A stretch of 47,810 bases of DNA from UMGS1370 sp963557065 (GTDB taxonomy: Bacteria > Bacillota > Clostridia > Lachnospirales > Lachnospiraceae): assembly GCA_963557065.1 (NCBI GenBank), contig CAUWCT010000048.1:1-47810 (forward strand). The letters run 5' to 3'. The notes under the pieces were generated by a model that was not told the DNA's origin, searched no databases, and saw nothing but the letters and a program-made list of their open reading frames with translations. The translations under genes and the position numbers were made by a program. Below, in pieces: positions 18,581-27,222 of this stretch. Each line of letters opens with the position of its first letter. Position 1 is the first letter of the stretch.

Positions 18581-19600
18581 ATGAAAGATTTTATAAAAAT
18601 GTCAAAGTATGCAGGCATGAGAGAGGATCTTGTTCAGGCAGGAGGCGGGAATTCCTCTTACAAGCTGTCGGAAGACAGAATGGTAATAAAGGCATCCGGT
18701 TTTCAATTGAGTGAAATAAATGAAGATAAGGGATATGCAATCGTGAACCCAAAGATTATTTCAGAAGCATTTATGAACTGTCCCAATTTGAGAACCATGA
18801 CGGAAGAGGATGCAAAGCAAATTCTCAGCCAGGCATTTATTGAAGGACCAAGAGCGTCTATTGAAACATTTTTACATGCGATGTCAGGCAGATATACGTT
18901 ACATACACATTCTATTGTAGTAAACGCATTGGCTGCGAGAAAAGATGGAATGGACATTTTGAAAGAGATGTTTCCAGAGGCGATTTTAGTGCCATATGCG
19001 ACCCCTGGAGTAGAATTGGCAAAAGTGTATTTTGATGCAGTTAAGAAAAATGGAAAGATGTCTAATGTTGTATTTCTTCAAAATCATGGAGTAGTGGTTA
19101 GCGCCGAAACAGGAGATGAGGTAGTCTCATTGATGGAAGATATTGTAAAGCAGATCGAAGAACGGATCGGAGTTGGATTTGCAAAGTATCATGCAGTGAT
19201 GGAACTAACAGAACTTTTTCCAGAAAATATTATTTGGACAGTGAATGATATCAATGTATTGGATGCATATCGCAGGATGAACGGTGTATGGAAAACGGCG
19301 TTTTGTCCAGACTGCGTAGTTTTTTTGGGAAAGCAGATGCTCTCTTTACAAAATGATATTGTAAGGGAAACGGAAGAATTTAAGAAAATTTATGGGAATC
19401 CGGTAGTGATAGAATATTGTAATAATCTTTATATTATTGCTCAATCTGTAAAGAAGGCACTTGAAATACAAAGTGTTCTAAGTTTTAATGCACAGGTTGC
19501 CCTTGTAAATAAGGAATATGAAATAAACTATTTATCGGATCAGGAACAGAATTTTCTACTGGACTGGGAAGTGGAGAAATATAGGCGTAATATGAAATAA
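18581..19600 (+). CDS. Class II aldolase/adducin-family enzyme
   Basis: The N-terminal ~215 residues are a class II aldolase: GGGNSSYK (21-28, phosphate-binding loop), KASGFQL, Glu95 in the catalytic position, the zinc-binding pair HTH (His108, His110) and the third zinc histidine in QNHGVVV (His169). All key residues are present. A further ~120 residues (CPDCVVFLGKQ and onward) resemble the extended aldolases of the RhaD/YtbQ-like kind rather than the short FucA type. Known relatives cleave or form ketose-1-phosphates using dihydroxyacetone phosphate, or decarboxylate tetronate phosphates. GGGAGGTAGAGGGAG precedes the ATG. Next to two nucleotidyltransferases it probably helps make an unusual activated sugar or polyol (inference). 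Confidence 0.85.
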   Translation: MKDFIKMSKYAGMREDLVQAGGGNSSYKLSEDRMVIKASGFQLSEINEDKGYAIVNPKIISEAFMNCPNLRTMTEEDAKQILSQAFIEGPRASIETFLHAMSGRYTLHTHSIVVNALAARKDGMDILKEMFPEAILVPYATPGVELAKVYFDAVKKNGKMSNVVFLQNHGVVVSAETGDEVVSLMEDIVKQIEERIGVGFAKYHAVMELTELFPENIIWTVNDINVLDAYRRMNGVWKTAFCPDCVVFLGKQMLSLQNDIVRETEEFKKIYGNPVVIEYCNNLYIIAQSVKKALEIQSVLSFNAQVALVNKEYEINYLSDQEQNFLLDWEVEKYRRNMK

Positions 19601-19618
19601 AAGAGAGAGGTAGAACAG

Positions 19619-20395
19619 ATGAAAATTATTATTCCAATGACAGGATTTGGCTCAAGGTTTGTTGCAGCCGGATATGAAAAACTAAAACCATTTATAGAAG
19701 TACAGGGGAAACCTATTATTCAGTGGATTATAGATGGAATGTATCCAGGGGAAAAAGATATTCTTTTTGTATGCAGGCAGGAGCATCTTGACTCTATTCC
19801 CTGGATGCGGAAGAAATTGATGGAAATAGCACCTACTGCAGAAATTTTCGCAATTAAAGATTGGGTGAAAAAGGGACCGGTTTACGATGTACTGCGGGCA
19901 AGTGAGAAAATTGATGACAATGTCCCTTGTATTATTAATTACTGTGATTTTTATATGACATGGAATTGGGATAAATTTGCAGAAGATGTTAAAGTGCGTG
20001 GCTGCGACGGGTGTATCCCATGTTATACAGGATTTCATCCCCATCTTTTGATTGCAAAAAATTTTTATGCATCCTGCTTAACAGATGAGAATGATGATCT
20101 TGTGGAAATCAGAGAAAAATATTCTTTTGAAGAAGATAAAACAAAAGCGAAACATTCACCAGGGGTCTATTATTTTAAAACAGGAGCATTGTTAAAAGAA
20201 TATTGCCAGAAGTTGGTTGATAGCGGTCAGATGCTGAATGGGGAGTACTATGCAAGTTTACCATATAATTTTATGGTTGCAGATGGAAGAAAGGTTTGGG
20301 CTCCTGTAAACGTTGAGAAATTTTGCCAATGGGGGACACCAGAGGATTTGCGTGATTATTTGTTCTGGACAGAATGTGCAAGGAGGTTTGTATAA
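19619..20395 (+). CDS. Sugar/alditol-phosphate nucleotidyltransferase 1
   Basis: This 258-aa enzyme has the NTP-transferase Rossmann core: IIPMTGFGSRF, the conserved lysine in KLKPFIEV, and YCDFYMTW at the position of the metal-binding acidic residue. HSPGVYYFKTG and CQWGTPEDL are typical of the RfbA/HddC-like superfamily. It should join a nucleoside triphosphate and a sugar-like phosphate to give an NDP-activated precursor. It is read with the aldolase (18-bp gap) and meets the next gene as TAATG. Two different nucleotidyltransferases side by side suggest two activated precursors or a hetero-oligomer; the substrates are unknown. Confidence 0.83.
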   Translation: MKIIIPMTGFGSRFVAAGYEKLKPFIEVQGKPIIQWIIDGMYPGEKDILFVCRQEHLDSIPWMRKKLMEIAPTAEIFAIKDWVKKGPVYDVLRASEKIDDNVPCIINYCDFYMTWNWDKFAEDVKVRGCDGCIPCYTGFHPHLLIAKNFYASCLTDENDDLVEIREKYSFEEDKTKAKHSPGVYYFKTGALLKEYCQKLVDSGQMLNGEYYASLPYNFMVADGRKVWAPVNVEKFCQWGTPEDLRDYLFWTECARRFV

Positions 20396-21204
20396 TGAAA
20401 ATTATTATTCCAATGGCAGGGGCAGGACAGCGCTTTGCAGACGCAGGATACAAGATTCATAAACCGGCAATTATGACAGTTGATAGACATGACGGAAAAG
20501 AATATCCGATGGTGGTATGTGCCACAAGAGATTTACCCGGAGTGGAAGCAGACGGTGGAAATGTTACTTATATAGACAGAACGTTCCATAAGACAGATGG
20601 TGTTGAACAGGTGATTAAACAATACTATCCAAAGGCGTCTTTTGTTACTGTAGAAAAACTGACAGAAGGACAGGCTTGCACGTGTCTGTTAGCAAAAGAC
20701 AGAATCAATAATGATGATTCATTATTGATTGCAGGTTGTGACAATGGAATGGTCATAGATCAGGAAAAATTTCTTCAATTATCAAGAGAGTGTGATGTAA
20801 TTGTATTTACCTATAGGCATAATGATGCAGTTTTAATCAAGCCGGATGCATATGGTTGGATGAGAGTTGACAAAAATGGTAAGATCACAGGTACATCTAT
20901 AAAGAAAGCAATTTCGGATAATCCTATGGAAGATCACGCAGTTGTGGCAACATTTTGGTTCCGTCATGGCTCAGATTTTGTAAATGCTGCTGAGAAGATG
21001 ATTGAAGAAAATGACAGGGTTAATAATGAATTTTATGTTGATCAGGTGATAAAGCACGCATTAGAGTTAGGGCTTGACGCAAGAGTATTCGAGATTGAAC
21101 GGTATATTGGCTGGGGAACACCAGCAGATTATGAAACATATATGGAGACAATTCATTATTGGAAAGAGTTTGTAAATAGCAAAGGATTTATTCCGGGAAA
21201 GTGA
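20395..21204 (+). CDS. Sugar/alditol-phosphate nucleotidyltransferase 2
   Basis: This ~269-aa enzyme has IIPMAGAGQRF, the active-site lysine in KIHKPAI, AGCDNGMV at the metal position and IGWGTPADYETY near the C terminus, all NTP-transferase hallmarks. ATG 20395 is clearly the start: A-AGGAGG ends eight bases upstream, while the earlier in-frame ATG at 20374 would place this site inside the gene. Stop and start overlap as TAATG, so translation is coupled to the preceding gene, which shares the fold but little sequence. It is a likely cytidylyl-, uridylyl- or guanylyltransferase; the base and acceptor are not readable. Confidence 0.83.
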   Translation: MKIIIPMAGAGQRFADAGYKIHKPAIMTVDRHDGKEYPMVVCATRDLPGVEADGGNVTYIDRTFHKTDGVEQVIKQYYPKASFVTVEKLTEGQACTCLLAKDRINNDDSLLIAGCDNGMVIDQEKFLQLSRECDVIVFTYRHNDAVLIKPDAYGWMRVDKNGKITGTSIKKAISDNPMEDHAVVATFWFRHGSDFVNAAEKMIEENDRVNNEFYVDQVIKHALELGLDARVFEIERYIGWGTPADYETYMETIHYWKEFVNSKGFIPGK

Positions 21205-21208
21205 TGAT

Positions 21209-23296
21209 ATGGACGGACAAAGGAAAAGAATAAAATTAAGCAGATTTTCTATAGTTATTATAGGAATTACTATTATGAAGCTGATACTTATGGGTTTGTT
21301 TTCGTCTGATTACCAAAGACAACTGTTTATCCCATTTGTATTAGAGTTTGTATCAGGAAATACTGGAAATCCATATCAATATTTTTGGGAAAATGGAATT
21401 ACGAATGCATTTCCATATCCAATAGTTATGCTGCTGATAGAGAGCATTGCAGGGGTGGTGGTATCAGGTCTTGGGATTACTTCGCCGATACTGATGAACT
21501 TTATATTTAAACTTCCCATTCTTTTGATAGATTTTCTCGGATTATATTTTCTGGTAAAGATGTTTCCTGAGAAAAGAAGATATGCAGCAGTATTTTATTA
21601 TTCTTCACCAATTATAATATATGCAATATATATGCATGGGCAGTTAGATTTGATACCAACAGTTTTTTTACTCGGTGCTGTTTATTTTTTGCTTGCGAAA
21701 GGAGAAAAAAACTATTGGTATAGTGTTTTTTTCCTTTCATGTGCAATGCTTTCCAAACTCCATATAATGGCGGTGCTTCCGATTATTTTTCTATATTTGA
21801 AGAAACGTGATGGTTGGAAGAAGACATTTATTTATTTTGGTAGTGTATTAGGAGTAACTCTCGCTGGATTTCTGCCTTTCCTATCAGAAGGATTTCTGAA
21901 CATGGTGCTGCTTAACCCGGAACAGAGTATATTAACACAGGTTTCATTTAAATTTGTATCAGTAGAAATGTACTTGCCTATATTAGCTATATTATTGATT
22001 TATTTAATTACATATGGGCTTAGTATGGTAAACAAAGATTTGCTTCTTGCAATTCTTGGAGTGACCTTGTCTGTATTTCTGGTATTAGTCCCACCCATGC
22101 CTGGATGGTATGTGTGGATTGTGCCTTTTATAACAATGTTTTTTATAACTATAAATGAAGATAAGTATCGCAATATTACAATCTATGTTGCTTTAAATGT
22201 TTTATACCTGGTATATTTCATTTTCTTTCACAAAAGGGCAGAGGTAGATTTATATTTTATCGAACAGAGCTTAGAGTGGGTAAAAATAGATAATTATGTT
22301 TTAAAAAATATTATATTTACATTAATGGCAGGTACGTTAATTTATATTACAGTTTCTATGTATCGAATAGCAATCGCAGAAAGCGCTCTTTTTAAACGAA
22401 AGGGACATCCTTTTACAATCGGAGTTGCAGGCGATAGTGGAGCAGGAAAAAGTACCTTTATTAACGTTGTTGAAAAGTGTTTAGGGCATAATCAGTTGCT
22501 TTTTATTGAAGGCGATGGCGATCATAAATGGGAAAGAGGAGACAAGGAGTGGAATGAATACACACATTTGAATCCCAAGGCCAATTATCTTTACCGGCAG
22601 GCAGAGGATCTTGCGATTCTCAGGAAGGGAGCTACCGTAAAAAGAGTTGAATACGATCATGACACTGGGAAATTTACAGTTGCCAGAAGAATTGTTCCTA
22701 AGCGATATATTATGTTGTGCGGCTTACATCCTTTGTATCTTCCTCAGACAAGAAAAAATTTGGATTTGAAAATATATATGGATGTGGATGAGACACTTAG
22801 ACGTTTTTGGAAAATTGAACGGGATACTGCACATAGAGGGTATACAAAAGAAAAAATTATTCAGCAAATAGAAGCCAGGCTTCCTGATGCTGTTAAATAT
22901 ATATACCCGCAAAAGAACTATGCAGATCTTATAATACGGTATTATGATAAAAACCTTAAAAGCTGTATGGCTGAAAATCACACAGTTAATATGAGTATTA
23001 TGCTTACATTTAGTGCAGCCATTAATGTAGAACCATTAGTTACTGAGATAATGAAATATGGCATACAGATAAGGTGGGAGTACTCAGAAGATTTACAGAA
23101 GCAAACGGTGGATATAGAAGCTGATAAATTAGAAGAGTTTGTTTTGCCAGTAGAAGAAATTGCTAGAAAAACAATTCCTCATTTGGATGAACTGACTAGG
23201 GAGAATTTTGAAAACAATAATGCAAAGGATGGGATTTTAATGCTGTTTTTCTTGCTCATAATCAGTGACAAAATATTGGGAGAGATTGAAACGTGA
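21209..23296 (+). CDS. Fusion of a GT-C-like membrane protein with a uridine-kinase/PRK-type kinase
   Basis: Residues 1-395 contain about ten membrane helices with GT-C mannosyltransferase-like character (MHGQLDLIPTVFLLGAVYF and LSKLHIMAVLPIIFLYL). Residues ~400-590 form a P-loop kinase of the uridine kinase/phosphoribulokinase family: Walker A GVAGDSGAGKST (405-416), EGDGDHKWERGD as the acidic substrate loop, and MDVDETLRRFWKIERD as the lid-like arginine region. A further ~100 residues are unassigned. I know of no standard protein with this order. The kinase domain would lie on the cytoplasmic side and could phosphorylate a precursor for the neighbouring nucleotidyltransferases, or prime the lipid substrate. 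It overlaps the HAD gene by 4 bp. Confidence 0.8.
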   Translation: MDGQRKRIKLSRFSIVIIGITIMKLILMGLFSSDYQRQLFIPFVLEFVSGNTGNPYQYFWENGITNAFPYPIVMLLIESIAGVVVSGLGITSPILMNFIFKLPILLIDFLGLYFLVKMFPEKRRYAAVFYYSSPIIIYAIYMHGQLDLIPTVFLLGAVYFLLAKGEKNYWYSVFFLSCAMLSKLHIMAVLPIIFLYLKKRDGWKKTFIYFGSVLGVTLAGFLPFLSEGFLNMVLLNPEQSILTQVSFKFVSVEMYLPILAILLIYLITYGLSMVNKDLLLAILGVTLSVFLVLVPPMPGWYVWIVPFITMFFITINEDKYRNITIYVALNVLYLVYFIFFHKRAEVDLYFIEQSLEWVKIDNYVLKNIIFTLMAGTLIYITVSMYRIAIAESALFKRKGHPFTIGVAGDSGAGKSTFINVVEKCLGHNQLLFIEGDGDHKWERGDKEWNEYTHLNPKANYLYRQAEDLAILRKGATVKRVEYDHDTGKFTVARRIVPKRYIMLCGLHPLYLPQTRKNLDLKIYMDVDETLRRFWKIERDTAHRGYTKEKIIQQIEARLPDAVKYIYPQKNYADLIIRYYDKNLKSCMAENHTVNMSIMLTFSAAINVEPLVTEIMKYGIQIRWEYSEDLQKQTVDIEADKLEEFVLPVEEIARKTIPHLDELTRENFENNNAKDGILMLFFLLIISDKILGEIET

Positions 23297-23997
23297 TAAA
23301 AGCAGTTATATTTGACTTAGATGATACTTTATATGATTATGAAACAATAAATCAGCAGGCTATGGAGGTGGTTTACCAAAAGTTTGCCCAAATTTTGGAG
23401 ATTTCTTTGGATGAATTTAAAGAAGCGTTTCAATGGGGAAAGCAGGAAACAAAACGTACAATGCATGACTGTGCCTCACGCCATAACAGGATTATTTATT
23501 TTCAGAAGGCATCGGAATATCTTCAGATAAATCCAATTAAATATTCATTAGATATGTATGAAACGTACTGGGGGTATATGCTGGAACATATGACACTGTT
23601 TCCTGGGGTTCTGGAGATGTTTGAACATCTGAAACGCGATAATATTAAAATTGCGGTTTGTACGGATTTGACTGCTCATATTCAGCATAGAAAATTAAAA
23701 AAACTTGGAATATGGAAATATATTGATGTGCTGGTAACGAGTGAGGAAGCAGATGCAGAAAAGCCAGATAAAAGAATGTTTGAGTTGGTTATAAAAAAGC
23801 TTCATATGCACCCCCAGGAATTAGTGTATGTAGGTGATAACTTCAAAAAAGATATTATAGGATCAAAAGATGCCGGAATATTGCCAATATGGTTTAATGT
23901 TAAAAGGGACGAGAAAACATGCGGAGCGGTTTTTACAGAAGTAAAAAGTTTTCAGGAATTGGAAAAGGTGATTTTTTATGAGAGAGGCATTAAATAG
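23293..23997 (+). CDS. HAD-superfamily phosphatase
   Basis: This 234-aa protein has all HAD motifs: DLDDT (nucleophile and acid/base aspartates, residues 9-13), CTDLT (motif II), KPD (motif III lysine) and VGDNFKKDI (motif IV). The alpha-helical C1 cap (~15-95) places it among small-molecule phosphatases such as YjjG/YfnB-like enzymes. The start is GTG 23293, overlapping the kinase gene as GTGA. In this module it could remove a phosphate from a sugar or alditol bisphosphate before nucleotidyl transfer (inference). It ends overlapping GtrA by 20 bp. Confidence 0.85.
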   Translation: MIKAVIFDLDDTLYDYETINQQAMEVVYQKFAQILEISLDEFKEAFQWGKQETKRTMHDCASRHNRIIYFQKASEYLQINPIKYSLDMYETYWGYMLEHMTLFPGVLEMFEHLKRDNIKIAVCTDLTAHIQHRKLKKLGIWKYIDVLVTSEEADAEKPDKRMFELVIKKLHMHPQELVYVGDNFKKDIIGSKDAGILPIWFNVKRDEKTCGAVFTEVKSFQELEKVIFYERGIK

Positions 23998-24373
23998 TTT
24001 TAGTATGAAAGAAACACTCAAGTTTCTTGTCGGTGGTGGAAGCGCTGTTATAGTTGATTACGTAGTATATAAAATACTGTTGACTATGGGAACGGATATC
24101 GTTTTGTCTAAAGGTATATCTTATGTGAGCGGAGCGATTGTGGGATTTATTATTAATAAATTGTGGACATTTGAAAGCAAGGGATTTTCAAAAAAGGAAA
24201 TTGGGAAATATATTTTATTGTATTTGGTATCAGCATGCTTGAATACTGGAGTAAATAAAGGTGTATTGCACGTTACCGAAATGACAATGCTTGCATTTCT
24301 TTGTGCTACAGGCGTTAGCACAATATTTAATTTTTTGGGTCAGAAGTTTTTTGTATTTGTAAAGGAGAAATAG
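23978..24373 (+). CDS. GtrA-like membrane protein (lipid-sugar flippase)
   Basis: This 131-aa protein has four membrane helices and the family pattern LKFLVGGGSAVIVDYVVYKIL, GFIINKLWTF and FNFLGQKFFVF. GtrA proteins are thought to move undecaprenyl-phosphate-linked sugars to the outer face, where GT-C enzymes use them. AAAGGTG before the ATG and the 20-bp overlap with the HAD gene support the start at 23978. It is followed after one base by a DPM-like GT2, so the two make a GtrA/GtrB pair. Confidence 0.9.
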   Translation: MREALNSFSMKETLKFLVGGGSAVIVDYVVYKILLTMGTDIVLSKGISYVSGAIVGFIINKLWTFESKGFSKKEIGKYILLYLVSACLNTGVNKGVLHVTEMTMLAFLCATGVSTIFNFLGQKFFVFVKEK

Positions 24374-24374
24374 G

Positions 24375-25079
24375 ATGAAATTGTCAATAGTTGTGCCATG
24401 TTACGATGAAGCGGAAAACATCCCGCTTATTTTGGAACGTTTCAGGGAAGTGATAAAGAGAGACGATATTGAAGTTGTTTTAGTAGATAACGGTTCAACA
24501 GATTCTTCACCAGAAGTATTGAAGGAACTTTTGCCCAAGTATCCATTTGCAAGAACAGTAAGGGTAGAAGTCAATCAGGGATATGGATATGGTATTGTCC
24601 AGGGATTAAAAAATTGCCGGGGAGATTATATTGGCTGGACGCATGCTGATATGCAGACAGATCCGGCAGATCTGATAAAAGCATTGGATATTATTGAAAA
24701 GCAGGGAAACCCTGAAAACCTTTATGTAAAGGGAAATCGCAAGGGCCGTCCGTTTTTTGACCAGTTTTTTACTACAGGAATGAGCATTTATGAAACATTA
24801 TATATGAAAGTGAAATTATATGATATAAATGCCCAACCAAATGTCTTTAGTAAAAAATTTTATGAAACATGGAAGAATCCACCAAAAGACTTTTCTTTAG
24901 ATTTATATGCCTTGTACATGGCTCGGACAAAAGGACTTCGGATAGAAAGATTTGATGTAGTGTTTCCAGAACGGATTCATGGTACTTCACATTGGAATGA
25001 CGGGTTGAAGTCAAAATGGAAGTTTATTAAAAGGACTCTGGATTTTAGCAAAAAATTGAAAAAGGAAGGAATATCATAA
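24375..25079 (+). CDS. DPM1-like GT2 (GtrB-type polyprenyl-phosphate glycosyltransferase, soluble form)
   Basis: This 234-aa GT-A protein has LSIVVPCYDEAENIP, LVDNGSTDSSP, QGYGYGIVQGL and the acidic HADMQTDP metal-binding motif typical of dolichol-phosphate-mannose synthase-like enzymes. It lacks C-terminal membrane helices. Together with GtrA just upstream it should make and flip a polyprenyl-phosphate sugar for the GT-C proteins at 16.9, 21.2 and 25.7 kb. GGAG (about 24364-24367) precedes the ATG; the stop and the next start overlap as TAATG. Confidence 0.88.
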   Translation: MKLSIVVPCYDEAENIPLILERFREVIKRDDIEVVLVDNGSTDSSPEVLKELLPKYPFARTVRVEVNQGYGYGIVQGLKNCRGDYIGWTHADMQTDPADLIKALDIIEKQGNPENLYVKGNRKGRPFFDQFFTTGMSIYETLYMKVKLYDINAQPNVFSKKFYETWKNPPKDFSLDLYALYMARTKGLRIERFDVVFPERIHGTSHWNDGLKSKWKFIKRTLDFSKKLKKEGIS

Positions 25080-25684
25080 TGGAGTATATTGCACATCGGG
25101 TTAACACAAAAGAAGAACTCATGTCTTTGCCAAGGCAGTATGGGGTAGAACTTGATCTTCGAGATGATTTAAATGGCAGGATTTACATTCAGCACAATCC
25201 CTTTGAACCAGGAGAAGATTTTGAAGAGTATTTGAAGGAATATCACCATGGCACAATGATATTAAATGTAAAAAGCGAGAGAATCGAACATAAAATATTA
25301 GAATTAATAAGAGGTTATGACGTAAAACGGTATTTCTTTTTAGATTCTACATTTCCAATGATAAAGCTTTTGTCCGATATGGGCGAAAGAAATATTGCCG
25401 TTCGCTTTTCTGAATACGAAGGCATTGATACGCTTGCCGCCATGGCTGGAAAAGTTGATTGGGTATGGGTGGATACATTTACTTGTCTTCCGCTGAATCA
25501 TGACATTTTTAAAAAGATAAAGGATATGGGATATAAGCTTTGTTTGGTATCTCCAGAACTTCAAGGCCAGCCGGAAAAAATCAATGCTTATGCAGAACAG
25601 ATAAAGAGAGAAAAGATAATATTTGATGCAATTTGTACAAAGCATTATAATATTGAGCGATGGGAAGGGGTATATCAAGAATAA
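25079..25684 (+). CDS. GDPD/PI-PLC-like TIM-barrel protein (possible phosphodiesterase)
   Basis: This 201-aa protein matches the start of the glycerophosphodiester phosphodiesterase fold: IAHRVNTKEE (catalytic His), VELDLRDD (metal-binding Glu and Asp) and YIQHNPFEPG (second catalytic His). It is shorter than the ~240-aa norm and has no signal peptide, so it is cytoplasmic. In a glycan cluster with nucleotidyltransferases and an LtaS-like gene it may act on a phosphodiester-linked precursor, or be an isomerase-like relative; family members without hydrolase function exist. It overlaps the upstream stop (TAATG) and the next gene. Confidence 0.72.
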   Translation: MEYIAHRVNTKEELMSLPRQYGVELDLRDDLNGRIYIQHNPFEPGEDFEEYLKEYHHGTMILNVKSERIEHKILELIRGYDVKRYFFLDSTFPMIKLLSDMGERNIAVRFSEYEGIDTLAAMAGKVDWVWVDTFTCLPLNHDIFKKIKDMGYKLCLVSPELQGQPEKINAYAEQIKREKIIFDAICTKHYNIERWEGVYQE

Positions 25685-27129
25685 AAATGAGAATGGCGGA
25701 GAGAGGACAGCATTTGACTAGAAATATTAAAAATTCTGCAAAAGTCTATTCTATTTTGACAGGACTATTAATATGTGTATATGCACTGTTTATGTTTTGG
25801 TGTGGCAGCCATGTTGAAGCAATGGTTCCGGATGAAGAAAATTTTTTTTACATTATTAGAGACAAAGTTCATATAAATTCATTAAAACAAATCTTACATA
25901 CCCCCAATTATTTGGGGTATGGTTCTATATATTGGATTTTTATGAAAGCATTAAATAACTTTGAGATAATGAGATTTGTCAGCATTGCTGCTTTAGTTTC
26001 CTGTCTATTTTGCCTAATTGCTGTAATGAGACTATGGGATTCAGAACCAAAAAACATTTTTTTTGCGGTGGCTATTTATTTGTCAGCACCGCTTTCATGG
26101 TTTACTGGAAAAATAATCGGGCCGGAAATTTTAGGGTATGCGATTGGTGTCTGGGGGGGGTATCTAATTTTACGGTCTTGTAAAAGGAAGATATTAGATA
26201 AAAAATGTATTTTGCTAGGATGGACTCTATTAGGTATCTCAGCCGGAATAAAGCTTAACTACATATGTTTTGGTGTTTTCATAGGAAGTTACATTCTTTT
26301 TGAACAGTGGAATAGTCAAGAAATTAAGAATATCTCCGTAAAAATGATTTCTCTGCATATGATGTATGCAATATTAGGAATGATTATAGGAGGCATTATA
26401 TCATCACCGATATGTATTCTTGATACTAAGGAATACTTAACAGAGTTAGGGGGGATTCCAAGTGAATTTTCCCTCAGATATTTGAGTGAAGTTTTAAATA
26501 GAGTTCATATAGAATGGGATTTGGTTAATTCTAGTGGCTTGACAAGTACGATTATTTCAATATGGGCATTTATATTTATTTTTCTTTTAGGTATTACATA
26601 TAAGGAAAGGCGTTTATTAGTAGTTAGTGCATATATTGCAAGTGCATTTTTAATGCTCATATGCTGTAAAGCTAGGTTTTTAGGCTGGTACCTTTTACCA
26701 ATAATATTTTTCGTTTCTGTGAGTGTGCCAAAAAGCAGGTGGATGTCAGTTTTACTGGTGATTAATATTTTGTGTATGTATAATAATATTGAGTACCAAA
26801 TTATTTCAAAAGTTGCTCAAATAAGAAACATGGAAAATATAGAACAAATTAAGGAGATCGTTGACACAACTAATAATATATACTCAGACTATCAACCATA
26901 TTATTTTATTGAGACTTGTGTACAAGATTTACCTTTTTCCATAGTCCCAGATCTTTTCCAGAACAACAACACAGAAAAACAAATTATATATATATCTGAA
27001 AGAGCGCGAGCGAATGAGGGGATAGATGATATATATATGCTAGCTGAACAGGGAGTTAAAGGATATAGTATATTAAAGAAAAATGTGAATAGCACAAAAA
27101 TGTCTATACTTCTACATGAAGATAACTGA
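25660..27129 (+). CDS. GT-C-like membrane glycosyltransferase carrying an in-frame G8 tract
   Basis: This protein of up to 489 aa has about ten membrane helices and VPDEENFFYIIRD in the first external loop, the acidic motif expected in GT39/GT-C enzymes. The start is not settled: ATG 25660 overlaps the GDPD gene by 25 bp; ATG 25687 and TTG 25714 (behind GGAGAGAGG) are alternatives. A run of eight G at 26153-26160 encodes W165-G166-G167 and is in frame, and a G6 run follows at 26449-26454 (LGG). Slippage in either would truncate the protein. The 3' end is part of a perfect 15-bp stem. Confidence 0.78.
   Translation: MGRGISRIKMRMAERGQHLTRNIKNSAKVYSILTGLLICVYALFMFWCGSHVEAMVPDEENFFYIIRDKVHINSLKQILHTPNYLGYGSIYWIFMKALNNFEIMRFVSIAALVSCLFCLIAVMRLWDSEPKNIFFAVAIYLSAPLSWFTGKIIGPEILGYAIGVWGGYLILRSCKRKILDKKCILLGWTLLGISAGIKLNYICFGVFIGSYILFEQWNSQEIKNISVKMISLHMMYAILGMIIGGIISSPICILDTKEYLTELGGIPSEFSLRYLSEVLNRVHIEWDLVNSSGLTSTIISIWAFIFIFLLGITYKERRLLVVSAYIASAFLMLICCKARFLGWYLLPIIFFVSVSVPKSRWMSVLLVINILCMYNNIEYQIISKVAQIRNMENIEQIKEIVDTTNNIYSDYQPYYFIETCVQDLPFSIVPDLFQNNNTEKQIIYISERARANEGIDDIYMLAEQGVKGYSILKKNVNSTKMSILLHEDN
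26153..26160 (+). repeat. G8 homopolymer inside the GT-C gene (in frame)
   Basis: Eight consecutive G follow CT and read as TGG-GGG-GGG. Such a run is rare in this A+T-rich DNA and is the kind of tract that slips during replication. Confidence 0.9.
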
Positions 27130-27158
27130 ACCGTAGGAGATTGAGTTATCTTCATGTA
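27113..27158 (+). terminator. Perfect 15-bp stem at the end of the GT-C gene, without a T run
   Basis: The arms 27113-27127 and 27144-27158 are perfectly complementary with a 16-base loop; the left arm contains the end of the reading frame and the stop codon overlaps it. No T tract follows, so it may stall RNA polymerase weakly, protect mRNA 3' ends, or separate expression of 25-27 kb from the next operon. Confidence 0.5.
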
Positions 27159-27222
27159 ATATTGAAAATAGAAATTAGATAGGGAATATGATCTTCAGTC
27201 AGAAAGGAAAAAATGATAAGTT

